Positions 1 to 7,087 of a stretch of DNA of 12,700 nucleotides are shown here, one piece after another. The notes under the pieces were generated by a model. It saw only the letters and a list, made by a program, of their open reading frames with translations, was not told the DNA's origin and ran no database searches. The position numbers were made by a program, and so were the translations under genes. The first letter of the stretch is position 1. Each line of letters begins with the position of its first letter. The stretch is from Firmicutes bacterium CAG:124 (lineage in GTDB: Bacteria; Bacillota; Clostridia; Oscillospirales; Oscillospiraceae), in contig HF990649.1 of assembly GCA_000432135.1 (NCBI GenBank), positions 770 to 13,469 of the forward strand, read 5' to 3'.

Positions 1-1383
1 GCAGATGCGGATGGTTTCGAGCAGGTTATACATGACGGAGGCCAGACGCGGCTTGTTTGCCTCGTCCTTGGCAAGCGCCCAGGGCATCGTCTCGTCGATA
101 TACTTGTTCGCGCGCTGGATGCACTTGAAGATCTCGTCCAGTCCGTTCTGGAACTGGAACTTCTCCATCTGCGCCTCATAGCGGTCGCGAAGGCCGGAGA
201 GCATGGAGATCAGGCTCTCGTCGGCCTCGCCCGCTTCGCGCGCCTCGGGGAGCGTCCCGCCGAAATATTTTTCGACCATCGCCGTCGTGCGGGAGACGAG
301 GTTGCCGAGATCGTTGGCCAGATCAATGTTGATGGTGTTGATGAGCAGCTCGTTGGAGAAATTGCCGTCGGAGCCGAAGGGGAACGTGCGCAGCAGGAAG
401 AAGCGCAGCGCATCGACGCCGAATTTTTCCGCCAGAATATAGGGGTCAACCACGTTGCCCTTGGATTTGGACATCTTGCCGCCGTCCATGACGAGCCAGC
501 CGTGGCCGTAGACGTGCTTCGGAAGCGGCATACCCATGCTCATGAGCATGGCGGGCCAGATGATGGAGTGGAAGCGCACGATCTCCTTGCCGACAAAGTG
601 CACGTCCGCGGGCCAGTATTTCTCATAATCGTGGTACTTTTCGTTCATGAAGCCGAGCGCTGTGGTGTAGTTGAACAGCGCGTCGACCCAGACGTAGACC
701 ACATGGCCCGGATCAAAATCGACCGGCACGCCCCAGCTGAAGCTGGTGCGGGAGACGCAGAGGTCTTCGAGGCCCGGATCGATGAAGTTGTTGACCATTT
801 CGTTGACGCGGGACTTCGGCTGCAGATAGTCCGTCGTCGTCAGCAGCTCGCGCACGCGGCCCGCGTATTTGGACAGGCGGAAGAAATAGGCCTCCTCCGA
901 CGCGTCGTGCACCTCACGGCCGCAGTCGGGGCACTTGCCGTCCACCAGCTGGCTCTCCGTCCAGAAGCTTTCGCAGGGCGTGCAGTATTTGCCCTTGTAT
1001 TCGCCCTTATAGATATCGCCGTTTTCATACATCTTCCGGAAGATCTTCTGAATGGCCTCCACATGATAATCGTCCGTGGTGCGGATGAAGCGGTCGTTGG
1101 AGATATTCATGAGCTTCCACAGATCGAGAATGCCCTTCGGCCCGGCGACGATGTTGTCGACGAACTGCTGCGGCGTGACGCCTGCGGCCTTCGCCTTGTC
1201 CTCGATTTTCTGGCCGTGCTCGTCCGTGCCGGTCAGGAACATGACGTCGCAGCCCTGCAGGCGCTTGTACCGCGCCATGGCGTCGGTCGCGACGGTGCAG
1301 TAGGTGTGGCCGATGTGGAGCTTATCCGACGGATAATAGATCGGCGTGGTGATATAAAACGGTTTCTTGCATACTTCGCACAT
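1..1383 (-). CDS. metG: Methionyl-tRNA synthetase, 5' part (C-terminus beyond the left edge)
   Basis: Charges tRNA-Met with methionine in the cytosol, using ATP; essential for translation. The 461 visible residues carry the class I signatures HIGH (residues 23-26) and KMSKS (303-307). Between them a CP-type insertion has a zinc-knuckle arrangement of C134/C137 and C151/C154 (YCTPC and KCPDC). The anticodon-binding helical domain has begun (SLISMLSGLRDRYE, NKYIDETMPWALAKDE), but the frame is still open at base 1, so the C-terminus, including any tRNA-binding appendix, is not visible. The start is ATG at 1383 (MCEVCKKPFYITTPIYYPSD), with AGAGGA about 8 bases upstream. The gene is transcribed away from the DUF2156 gene from a promoter with a leader of roughly 45 bases, too short for a T-box or SAM riboswitch. 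The identification is very secure. Confidence 0.97.
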   Translation of the reverse strand, partial: MCEVCKKPFYITTPIYYPSDKLHIGHTYCTVATDAMARYKRLQGCDVMFLTGTDEHGQKIEDKAKAAGVTPQQFVDNIVAGPKGILDLWKLMNISNDRFIRTTDDYHVEAIQKIFRKMYENGDIYKGEYKGKYCTPCESFWTESQLVDGKCPDCGREVHDASEEAYFFRLSKYAGRVRELLTTTDYLQPKSRVNEMVNNFIDPGLEDLCVSRTSFSWGVPVDFDPGHVVYVWVDALFNYTTALGFMNEKYHDYEKYWPADVHFVGKEIVRFHSIIWPAMLMSMGMPLPKHVYGHGWLVMDGGKMSKSKGNVVDPYILAEKFGVDALRFFLLRTFPFGSDGNFSNELLINTINIDLANDLGNLVSRTTAMVEKYFGGTLPEAREAGEADESLISMLSGLRDRYEAQMEKFQFQNGLDEIFKCIQRANKYIDETMPWALAKDEANKPRLASVMYNLLETIRIC

Positions 1384-1436
1384 ATATTTTTCCTCTTTTC
1401 TGCCCGCTCCGAATGAAAGAGGGGCTGTTACTCTAT

Positions 1437-1465
1437 ACTGTATCCTTTTCCCGTATTTTTGTCAA
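1437..1465 (-). promoter_or_regulatory. Predicted sigma-A promoter of metG
   Basis: On the minus strand a perfect TTGACA (-35, 1465-1460) is followed after 17 bases by TACAGT (-10, 1442-1437). This places the transcript start near 1430, about 45 bases before the metG ATG. Called from consensus match and spacing only. Confidence 0.65.
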
Positions 1466-1470
1466 CGCTG

Positions 1471-1500
1471 TTGCGAAATATTTGACATTCGTGGTATACT
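1471..1500 (+). promoter_or_regulatory. Predicted extended -10 promoter of the DUF2156-GNAT-dnaD-dnaC run
   Basis: TTGCGA (1471-1476) and TATACT (1495-1500) are 18 bases apart, and the -10 is preceded by TG (TGGTATACT), an extended -10. It lies back to back with the metG promoter, the two -35 elements being only 5 bases apart. The predicted start near 1507 leaves a leader of about 45 bases. Confidence 0.55.
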
Positions 1501-1551
1501 GACAATGAATCGATTTTTTATCATAATACAGACAGGAGTTTCGATTTTTCT

Positions 1552-2466
1552 ATGATCTCTTTTCACAAGGCGGAGGCCGCCGACCGCGCGTGGGCGCATG
1601 AAATCCTGAAACGCTGCGCCTATCCCGGCGCGGAGTACGCGTTCAGCTGTATGTATCTCTGGTCAGATTATTTCGGCGAGCTTGGACGGGCGGGGGAGCG
1701 CCTGACCCAGCACGCGCCGTGGCGCGGCCGCGAGGTCTATCTCTACCCCGCCGGGACCGGCGATCTGCGTGAGGCCATTGAGGCCATCCGTGCCGACGCG
1801 GCCGAACGCGGCAATCCCATGCGCCTGCGCAGTCTGACGAACGAAACGCGCGCGGAACTCGAAGCGCTCTATCCGGGCAAATTTGAGTTTACCGCCTGCC
1901 GCAATTCCTACGACTATATCTACACCGTCGAAGAGCTTTCCGAGCTGCACGGCAAAAAGCTCCAGTCCAAGCGCAACCACTGCAACCGCTTTGAAGACGA
2001 GTTCCCAGACTGGTTCACGGCACCCATCACCGATGAAAATCTTCCGCAGTGCCACGAGATGCTGCGCATCTGGTACGAGCAGCACGAGCCTGCCGTGAAC
2101 GCGCAGGAACTCGACCAGCTGCAGCTGGAAAAGGCCGCGCTGCAGCGCGCGTTCGACCATTTTGACGAGCTGGAGATGGATGGCCTGCTGCTGTCCGACG
2201 GCGAACGCATCATCGCCTTTTCCATGGGCAGCCGCATGAACCGGGACTATTATGACGTCGGCTTTGAAAAGGCGTTCCCGGATGTGAACGGGGCCTACGC
2301 CATGATCAACCGCGAGTTTTCTCGCATGATCGCGGAAAAATATCCCGAGGTGCGCTTTCTCAACCGCGAGGACGACATGGGCTCCGAGGGCCTGCGCCGC
2401 GCGAAGGAATCGTACCAGCCGACGGTGCTGCTGGAAAAATACACAGCCGACTGGAAGGAGAGCTGA
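1552..2466 (+). CDS. DUF2156 / LPG_synthase_C family protein
   Basis: Belongs to the family related to the cytosolic C-terminal domain of MprF-type phosphatidylglycerol lysyltransferases, a double GNAT fold. Supporting stretches are YAFSCMYLWSDYF near residue 30, YIYTVEELSELHGKKLQSKRNHCNRFE around residues 125-150 and the C-terminal FLNREDDMGSEGLRRAKESY (about 272-291), all characteristic of stand-alone family members in Clostridia. No membrane segment or signal peptide is visible, so it is a soluble 304-residue protein. The activity of stand-alone members is not established; aminoacyl transfer or acyl transfer are possibilities from fold alone. The ATG has an AGGAG 13 bases upstream, longer than ideal, but no better in-frame start exists nearby. 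It is first in a run with the GNAT gene only 3 bases downstream. Confidence 0.85.
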   Translation: MISFHKAEAADRAWAHEILKRCAYPGAEYAFSCMYLWSDYFGELGRAGERLTQHAPWRGREVYLYPAGTGDLREAIEAIRADAAERGNPMRLRSLTNETRAELEALYPGKFEFTACRNSYDYIYTVEELSELHGKKLQSKRNHCNRFEDEFPDWFTAPITDENLPQCHEMLRIWYEQHEPAVNAQELDQLQLEKAALQRAFDHFDELEMDGLLLSDGERIIAFSMGSRMNRDYYDVGFEKAFPDVNGAYAMINREFSRMIAEKYPEVRFLNREDDMGSEGLRRAKESYQPTVLLEKYTADWKES

Positions 2467-2469
2467 ACC

Positions 2470-3255
2470 ATGCGCCTGCGCAAAACGAACCCCGGCGATC
2501 TGCCGCAGCTGAAGGCGCTCTGGGCGCTCGGCTTCGGCGACACGGAACAGGAGATCGAGGCGTTTTTCGCCATTTCCTATCCCACCGCGACCGGCTTCTG
2601 TGCAGAAGAGGACGGCAAGGTCATTGCCGCCGCCTACGCCCTGCCGCAGGAGCTTGCGTGGGGCGAAAAAAGCTGCCGCTCGGCCTATCTGTATGCCGTG
2701 ACCACGCATCCGGACTTCCGAAAGCGCGGGATCTGCGCAAAGCTGCTGGCCTACGCAGAAAAAGAACTGACAAAGCGGTATTTTGACTGCCTGACGCTTG
2801 TTCCGGCGACGGACGCGCTGCGCGCGTATTATGAGACGCTGGGCTTCGTCTCGCAGAACGCGGCCTTTTTCGACGAGGGCGGCGCGCCGGAGGCGCGGGG
2901 CGTATGCGAGGCGCTGAGTCCGACCGAGTACGCGGGTCTGCGCGAAACTGTGCTCTATGACGCGCCGCACGTGCGTTATTCGCTTGCCGATCTGCGCTAT
3001 CAAGCCTCTATGTCCGGCTTCTACCGGCTGGAACTCGGCAGCCACTTCGGCTGCGCCTGCGCACATCCGGACGGCGAGACACTCGTCGTGGACGAGATCT
3101 TGCCGGACTGTTCTGTCCTTCCGGCACTGTTAAAACAGCTTCCGGCCAAGCGATGCCGCGTACGCACCGTGGGCGGCAGCACGCCGTTTGCCATGTGCAA
3201 ATGGCTTTCGGATGCACGTATGCCGGATGTCTATCTGGCGTTTGATTTCGGATGA
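2470..3255 (+). CDS. GNAT family N-acetyltransferase
   Basis: Predicted cytosolic acyl-CoA-dependent N-acetyltransferase of unknown substrate. The acetyl-CoA-binding motif A is visible at about residues 74-100 (LYAVTTHPDFRKRGICAKLL), where R84-x-x-G87-x-C89 matches the family's Q/R-x-x-G-x-G/A except for Cys at the last position. A motif-B-like stretch follows (ALRAYYETLGFV, about residues 117-128). At 261 residues it is about 100 longer than a single GNAT domain, and the C-terminal part (GFYRLELGSHFGCACAHPDG, then VVDEILPDC) may be a degenerate second GNAT-like or accessory domain. The ATG follows the upstream stop by 3 bases, and its AAGGAG lies inside the end of the previous gene, indicating translational coupling to the DUF2156 protein. 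Confidence 0.85.
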   Translation: MRLRKTNPGDLPQLKALWALGFGDTEQEIEAFFAISYPTATGFCAEEDGKVIAAAYALPQELAWGEKSCRSAYLYAVTTHPDFRKRGICAKLLAYAEKELTKRYFDCLTLVPATDALRAYYETLGFVSQNAAFFDEGGAPEARGVCEALSPTEYAGLRETVLYDAPHVRYSLADLRYQASMSGFYRLELGSHFGCACAHPDGETLVVDEILPDCSVLPALLKQLPAKRCRVRTVGGSTPFAMCKWLSDARMPDVYLAFDFG

Positions 3256-3284
3256 TTCCGGTTTTATGAAAGGGGGCGCTCGCC

Positions 3285-4199
3285 TTGGCGGAACCGCTTC
3301 TCATCCCCGCCGACGCCGCGCAGCGGCTGCTGGCCGCCGCCAACGGCGACGCTGCGCTGCTGTATCTCTATCTTTTTGAGAACCGCCCGCTTTCGGGCGC
3401 GCAGACGGCGCTGCGCATGACGCAGGCCCGGTACGATCTGGCCTGCGCAACGCTTCAACAGCTGGGGCTCTGGCCGCAGGAGGCAAGAACACACCTCGAC
3501 GCGTCGCAGGCCCCGGTCTATACCGAGCAGGATGTCATCCGCGAGACGCGCACCAGCCGCGAGTTTGAAGCCATCACCGGCGAGACGCAGCGGCGGCTGG
3601 GACGGGTCCTGTCCAATGAAGAATTAAAAATCCTGCTGTCGATCTACCGCTATCTGGGGCTTCCCGGCGAGGTCATTTCGATCCTCGTCAACTACTGCAT
3701 CCAGCGACAGCGTTCGCGCGGCATTTCGCGGATGCCGTCGCTGCGGTCAATCGAAAAGGAAGCGTATTACTGGGCCGACCACGGCATCGACACGATGGAG
3801 CAGGCGGCGGTCTATATGCAGAACCAGCTTCTGCGGCAGTCGCAGCTGGGCAAGATCCGGGAGCTGTTCGGCATTACGGGCCGCAGGCTGACGACGGGCG
3901 AGGAGAATTATATCCTGACGTGGCTCTCGTGGGGCTTCGGCGAACAGGAAATCGGCCTTGCCTATGAAAAGACCTGCATGGCGACCGGCGGGCTGAAATG
4001 GCCCTACTGCAACTCCATCCTGCGCAGCTGGCACGAGCAGGGCTTCACCACCCTCAGCCAGATCGAAGCCGGCGACCGTGCCCCGCAGCGTAGCTACGCG
4101 GGTGCAAAACTCTCGCAGGGCGTCCAGCAGCACAACGACACGCTCAGCGACTTCCAGCTTGCTGCTATTGACCGGATGTTGAATAACAAGGAGGATTGA
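3285..4199 (+). CDS. DnaD-domain primosomal protein with two DnaB_2/DnaD modules
   Basis: Replication-restart/initiation protein of the DnaD/DnaB type, which remodels DNA and recruits the helicase loader. Residues 1-70 resemble a winged-helix N-terminal domain (LLYLYLFENRPLSGAQTALR). Two DnaD-like modules follow. The first (about 95-175) has the degenerate SIEKEAYYW. The second (about 188-260) carries an exact Y-x3-I-x3-W signature at Y241, I245 and W249. A charged tail (DFQLAAIDRMLNNKED) ends the protein. The start is TTG at 3285, supported by AAAGGGGG about 9 bases upstream; no ATG or GTG is better placed. The stop at 4197-4199 lies just before the GTG of the loader gene, a pairing like dnaB-dnaI of Firmicutes. 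I read it as the chromosomal gene because no phage genes surround it. The exact name (dnaD versus dnaB) is uncertain. Confidence 0.9.
   Translation: MAEPLLIPADAAQRLLAAANGDAALLYLYLFENRPLSGAQTALRMTQARYDLACATLQQLGLWPQEARTHLDASQAPVYTEQDVIRETRTSREFEAITGETQRRLGRVLSNEELKILLSIYRYLGLPGEVISILVNYCIQRQRSRGISRMPSLRSIEKEAYYWADHGIDTMEQAAVYMQNQLLRQSQLGKIRELFGITGRRLTTGEENYILTWLSWGFGEQEIGLAYEKTCMATGGLKWPYCNSILRSWHEQGFTTLSQIEAGDRAPQRSYAGAKLSQGVQQHNDTLSDFQLAAIDRMLNNKED
4188..4194 (+). promoter_or_regulatory. Ribosome-binding site that fixes the helicase-loader start
   Basis: AAGGAGG is placed 7 bases before GTG at 4202. The other in-frame candidate, TTG at 4196, would leave only one base of spacing, so GTG at 4202 is the start. 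The site lies inside the last codons of the DnaD-domain gene, so the two are probably translationally coupled. Confidence 0.8.
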
Positions 4200-4201
4200 C
4201 C

Positions 4202-5173
4202 GTGGCATATTCTCAGGCCATTGTGCAGCGCGCCATGCAGCGCCTGCAAAGCGAAAACGAGCAGAACGAGCAGTCCTCCCGCGCCCGCATCGCGGTGATC
4301 TATGAAAAGCAGCCGCGTCTGGGCGAGATCGAGCGGGAGCTGCGCAGGACCGCCGCGCACGTGCTTGCCGCGACGTTCCGCCGGCAGGGCGACCCCGTGG
4401 CCGCCATGCAGCAGCTGAAAAAGGACAACCTGGCCCGTCAGCAGGAGCGGGATTGGATCTTGCAGGCCGAGGGGCTGGAGCCGGACGATCTGACCGTCCA
4501 GCCGCTCTGCCCGAAGTGCGGCGGAACGGGCTATGTGGGCGCGCAGATGTGCGAATGCCTGCGGGAGCTTTGCCGGCAGGAGCAGAAGAAGGAGCTGGCT
4601 GCACTGTTCGGCACGGACAGCTTTGAAAAATTTCGATTGGAACTCTATTCTGACCAATATGACGCAAAATGCCACAGCAGCCCGCGCGAGCTGATGCGTG
4701 CAACGTACCGGCGGGCGCAGAGCTATGCACAGTGCTTTCCGGCAGAAGGACAGTCTCTACTGTTTTCTGGTGCGACCGGGCTAGGAAAGACCTATTTATC
4801 TGCCTGCATCGCGCGCGTCGTTGCGGACCGTGGCTTTTCCGTCTGCTATGCGCCCGTTGGGCAGCTGTTCTCCGCATTTGAAGACGATAAATTCCGCCCG
4901 CGGCCGGATATATCTCGGACAGAGGCGTTTTTCATCAGCGATCTGCTGGTCCTCGATGATCTCGGTACAGAGATGACCACGCAGTTTACTATTTCAGTGC
5001 TTTATCAGCTTCTGAATACCCGTCTGATGGAAAAAAAGCCTGTGATCCTGTCTACGAATCTTGCACCGAGCGAGCTGGCCGCCCGTTATACGCCACAGAT
5101 TACCTCACGCCTGTTGGGTACGTATTGTCTCTTCCAATTCTACGGCGACGACATCCGATTCAAGCTGAAATGA
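4202..5173 (+). CDS. DnaC/DnaI-like AAA+ helicase loader
   Basis: Predicted ATP-dependent loader of the replicative helicase. Residues 1-100 form a helical N-terminal region rich in Glu, Gln and Arg. A zinc-binding cluster follows (C103, C106, C117, C119; CPKCGGTGYVGAQMCEC), as in DnaI-type loaders. The AAA+ core has Walker A GATGLGKT (190-197), Walker B LLVLDD (248-253), a sensor 1 Asn in STNL (N286) and a candidate arginine finger in SRLLGTY (R303). Length is 323 residues from the GTG start. It follows the DnaD-domain gene directly, which argues for helicase loading rather than for the related IS21 ATPase IstB, since no transposase is present. Base composition falls sharply at about 4615, where the N-terminal region meets the AAA+ domain. 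Predicted to be cytosolic and to work with the upstream product at the origin and stalled forks. Confidence 0.92.
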   Translation: MAYSQAIVQRAMQRLQSENEQNEQSSRARIAVIYEKQPRLGEIERELRRTAAHVLAATFRRQGDPVAAMQQLKKDNLARQQERDWILQAEGLEPDDLTVQPLCPKCGGTGYVGAQMCECLRELCRQEQKKELAALFGTDSFEKFRLELYSDQYDAKCHSSPRELMRATYRRAQSYAQCFPAEGQSLLFSGATGLGKTYLSACIARVVADRGFSVCYAPVGQLFSAFEDDKFRPRPDISRTEAFFISDLLVLDDLGTEMTTQFTISVLYQLLNTRLMEKKPVILSTNLAPSELAARYTPQITSRLLGTYCLFQFYGDDIRFKLK

Positions 5174-5194
5174 CCCGCCTGTTTCCCAAAGCTG

Positions 5195-5232
5195 AAAAAA
5201 CCGGAGCCGCAGTATCGCGGCTCCGGCGTTTT
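5195..5232. terminator. Bidirectional intrinsic terminator
   Basis: A perfect 10-bp stem, CCGGAGCCGC (5201-5210) with GCGGCTCCGG (5217-5226), encloses the loop AGTATC. On the minus strand the hairpin is followed by six T (complement of 5195-5200), a strong terminator for the zinc-ribbon membrane gene ending at 5240. On the plus strand the tail is the weaker CGTTTT (5227-5232), ending the helicase-loader transcript. Confidence 0.9.
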
Positions 5233-5239
5233 ATGCAGT

Positions 5240-6271
5240 TCAGATCTTCGGGTGGCCGCACGTCGGGCAGAAGCGCGTGTTCGCGTCCAGAGTTGCGCCG
5301 CAGGTCGGGCAGACCCAGCTGGTCGGCGCGTACCGCGTAACCGGCGAACCGCAGTTCGGGCAGAACGTATATCCGTTGTCAACGGTCGCGCCGCAGGTCT
5401 GGCAGATCGTGGCGGCTGCAGCCGGTCTTGCCTGTGCAGCGGGTGCGCCGCAGTGGGAGCAGAAGCGCTCGGACGGATCCAGTCTGCTGCCGCAGGATGC
5501 GCAGGTCAGAGCCGGTGCGGAAGGACGCGCATAAGCACGCGTATTCGCACGCGCGGGAGTGTATGCGGAAGCCTTGATATTCGGCAGGAGCTTCATGGGG
5601 ACCGCGCACAGCACACCGAGGAACGGCCACAGCGTCAGGCGGAGCACGCTGTCTTCCAACTTGCCGTTTGCCCAGATCGTGACGATGATCGCCGCAAGAG
5701 CCAGCAGGATCATCACAGCGAAATACGCGATGTCCAGATTCTGCGACCGCCCAAGAACGCGCATGGCCAGTGCGGCAATGCCGAGCAGGAGCGCTGCCCA
5801 GAACATCAGCGAGATAACGAACATGATCGTCTTTCCACGCTTGTACTCATCTGAATCGGTCGTGCTCTCACTAATCATCTCGTATTTTACCGCAGTGCGG
5901 AGAATGCTGCTGGCATCCGCGCAGATCAGCGCGGCATCGCAGGGCGACAACGCAAAATCTTTGATCGTTTTTAAAATGCGGGTAGCCTTTTTCGCAACAG
6001 AGCGCGCTTTGTTGGCCGGAATGTCATAATAGTATTCCAGATCTTCGGCGGAATCCCTAAGGTCATCCAGCGTGTCATCCAGACTATCGATGGCATCCTC
6101 GATCAGCGCGTCGGTGTAGGAGTAGTCTGAAAAGAAGCCAAGGCTGTCTGAAGCCGCCTTTTGGAGGTTTTTGATATAGCGCGCGGCGCTGATCCAGTTG
6201 AAGAACAGCGTGAAAACAGACACGATGACAAGCAGAATGCCAAGATACTTTGTGTAGGACTTTGTTTTCAT
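5240..6271 (-). CDS. Four-helix membrane protein with three C-terminal zinc ribbons
   Basis: Function unknown. This 343-residue protein has an N-terminal hydrophobic helix (about 9-29, YLGILLVIVSVFTLFFNWIS) and then a large soluble segment (30-145), partly acidic and helical (DALIEDAIDSLDDTLDDLRD). Three more membrane helices follow (about 148-171, 180-200 and 208-228). The C-terminus has three tandem double-CxxC zinc ribbons: C257/C260 with C271/C274, C290/C293 with C304/C307, and C321/C324 with C335/C338. These match the short zinc-ribbon families common in Firmicutes. If the ribbons are cytosolic, the segment between helices 1 and 2 would be extracytoplasmic; this topology is inference. 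ATG at 6271 is supported by AAGGGG about 10 bases upstream. It lies 35 bases after the small zinc-ribbon gene and is probably co-transcribed with it. Confidence 0.85.
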   Translation of the reverse strand: MKTKSYTKYLGILLVIVSVFTLFFNWISAARYIKNLQKAASDSLGFFSDYSYTDALIEDAIDSLDDTLDDLRDSAEDLEYYYDIPANKARSVAKKATRILKTIKDFALSPCDAALICADASSILRTAVKYEMISESTTDSDEYKRGKTIMFVISLMFWAALLLGIAALAMRVLGRSQNLDIAYFAVMILLALAAIIVTIWANGKLEDSVLRLTLWPFLGVLCAVPMKLLPNIKASAYTPARANTRAYARPSAPALTCASCGSRLDPSERFCSHCGAPAAQARPAAAATICQTCGATVDNGYTFCPNCGSPVTRYAPTSWVCPTCGATLDANTRFCPTCGHPKI

Positions 6272-6306
6272 ACTTCAATACCCCTTATCTTTCTCTTTTT
6301 CTGATA

Positions 6307-6780
6307 TTACCGGACGGGCTTGCCGCACTGCGTACAGAAGGCCGCGCCGGGCTTGAGCTTGCTGCCGCAGGCCGGGCAGATGAACACACCGGCCTTTGCC
6401 TCCTGCAGACTTGCGCCGCAGTTGGTGCAGAAGCTGCCTTCCGCGCTGCACGAAGCGCCGCACTTGGGGCAGATCATGACCTGCTGAATGACGCGGATGG
6501 TCTGCTGCTTGTCGAGCAGCTGCTGCTTCCGCTCCCGAAGGCTTGTCAGCAGAGACGCGATCGGCTCGGATGTGGCCTCGGACGGCAGCTGTTCCGGGGA
6601 ACACGCTTCGCACATCTGGCAATACGCTTTTCCGATGGACAGGTAAATGCCTTCGATCGCCCGCTCGTCCTCGCTGACGGCGAGCTTCAGCTTCGTGACC
6701 TGCGCGGTGTCGCGCGCCTTCTGCGCCAGGCTCTGACCGGTCCTGGACAGGGTCTGGCCGACCTCTTCAAACAGCTCCAT
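6307..6780 (-). CDS. Small zinc-ribbon protein with N-terminal helical region
   Basis: Function unknown. The 157-residue protein begins MELFEEVGQTLSRTGQSLAQ, typical of a recurrent Firmicute family whose N-terminal helical half is followed by zinc ribbons. Residues 1-100 are predicted helical/coiled-coil (SLLTSLRERKQQLLDKQQ), with extra cysteines C54, C57 and C60. Two zinc ribbons follow: C104/C107 with C118/C121, and C135/C138 with C149/C152. No membrane segment is seen. The frame stays open upstream to a GTG at 6885, but that codon has no ribosome-binding site, whereas ATG at 6780 has AGGAGGAAGG just upstream, so the shorter form is chosen. It is first in a two-gene unit with the zinc-ribbon membrane protein, and the shared domain type suggests a joint role. 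Confidence 0.85.
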   Translation of the reverse strand: MELFEEVGQTLSRTGQSLAQKARDTAQVTKLKLAVSEDERAIEGIYLSIGKAYCQMCEACSPEQLPSEATSEPIASLLTSLRERKQQLLDKQQTIRVIQQVMICPKCGASCSAEGSFCTNCGASLQEAKAGVFICPACGSKLKPGAAFCTQCGKPVR

Positions 6781-7040
6781 CTTTCCTTCCTCCTGTTTCA
6801 TAAAGATTTCCCAAATTTCTGTTTCTTCCGACTGAGCGGGAAGCGCATATTGCACAAAAGCCGCTGCGCAAATAAGCGGATCCACCGATTTGTATGAACC
6901 CGCCTTTTTCGTTATTATAAGCCAAATCGGGCATGCTTTTCAAGATGCGTTTCCTATCTTTTTTCCAAAAACAGAAGATGATGGGTTTGCATCCCGGCGG
7001 GGCGGGGCTGTCTGCATGAGCAGGAGATGCCCGGATGGAA
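6781..7040. other. Non-coding interval between the malic enzyme and zinc-ribbon units
   Basis: About 260 bases without a supported gene. It holds the predicted promoter at 6914-6943 and a leader of about 127 bases for the zinc-ribbon unit. The leader has only a weak inverted repeat (GCGCA with TGCGC), not enough to call a riboswitch. Between 6944 and 7040 I see nothing convincing; open frames there are short continuations of shadows. Confidence 0.6.
6914..6943 (-). promoter_or_regulatory. Predicted sigma-A promoter of the zinc-ribbon unit
   Basis: On the minus strand TTGAAA (-35, 6943-6938) is followed after 18 bases by a perfect TATAAT (-10, 6919-6914). Transcription would start near 6907, giving a leader of roughly 127 bases before the ATG at 6780. 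Confidence 0.7.
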
Positions 7041-7074
7041 TTATAAAAAACAGGCTGTGCGGCGGCACAGCCTG
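7041..7074 (-). terminator. Intrinsic terminator of the five-gene catabolic operon
   Basis: The stem CAGGCTGTGC (7051-7060) pairs perfectly with GCACAGCCTG (7065-7074) around the loop GGCG. On the minus strand it is followed by TTTTTTATAA. It lies just after the malic enzyme stop codon and closes the operon. Confidence 0.92.
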
Positions 7075-7087
7075 CTCTGCGGTGCTG

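Noticed and set aside
502..1416. Plus-strand open frame of 304 codons opposite metG
   Set aside because: It is antisense to the unmistakable metG frame (HIGH, KMSKS), has no domain-like sequence, and arises from GC-rich third positions.
1384..1436. T-box or SAM riboswitch upstream of metG
   Set aside because: The predicted leader is only about 45 bases and shows no terminator/antiterminator structure.
1663..3066. Minus-strand open frame of 467 codons opposite the DUF2156 and GNAT genes
   Set aside because: It spans two genes with clear families and good ribosome-binding sites, and its translation is low-complexity Arg/Ala/Val-rich shadow sequence.
4196..4201. TTG start for the helicase loader
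   Set aside because: It would leave one base between AAGGAGG and the start; GTG at 4202 has ideal spacing.
3747..4877. Minus-strand open frame of 376 codons opposite the dnaD-dnaC pair
   Set aside because: Antisense to conserved Walker and DnaD motifs; its composition is typical of a shadow frame.
4202..5173. IS21 transposition ATPase IstB
   Set aside because: It is homologous in the AAA+ core, but the upstream DnaD-domain gene, the zinc cluster and the lack of a transposase favour a chromosomal helicase loader.
6781..6885. N-terminal extension of the small zinc-ribbon protein to GTG 6885
   Set aside because: There is no ribosome-binding site before 6885, and a strong AGGAGGAAGG precedes ATG 6780.
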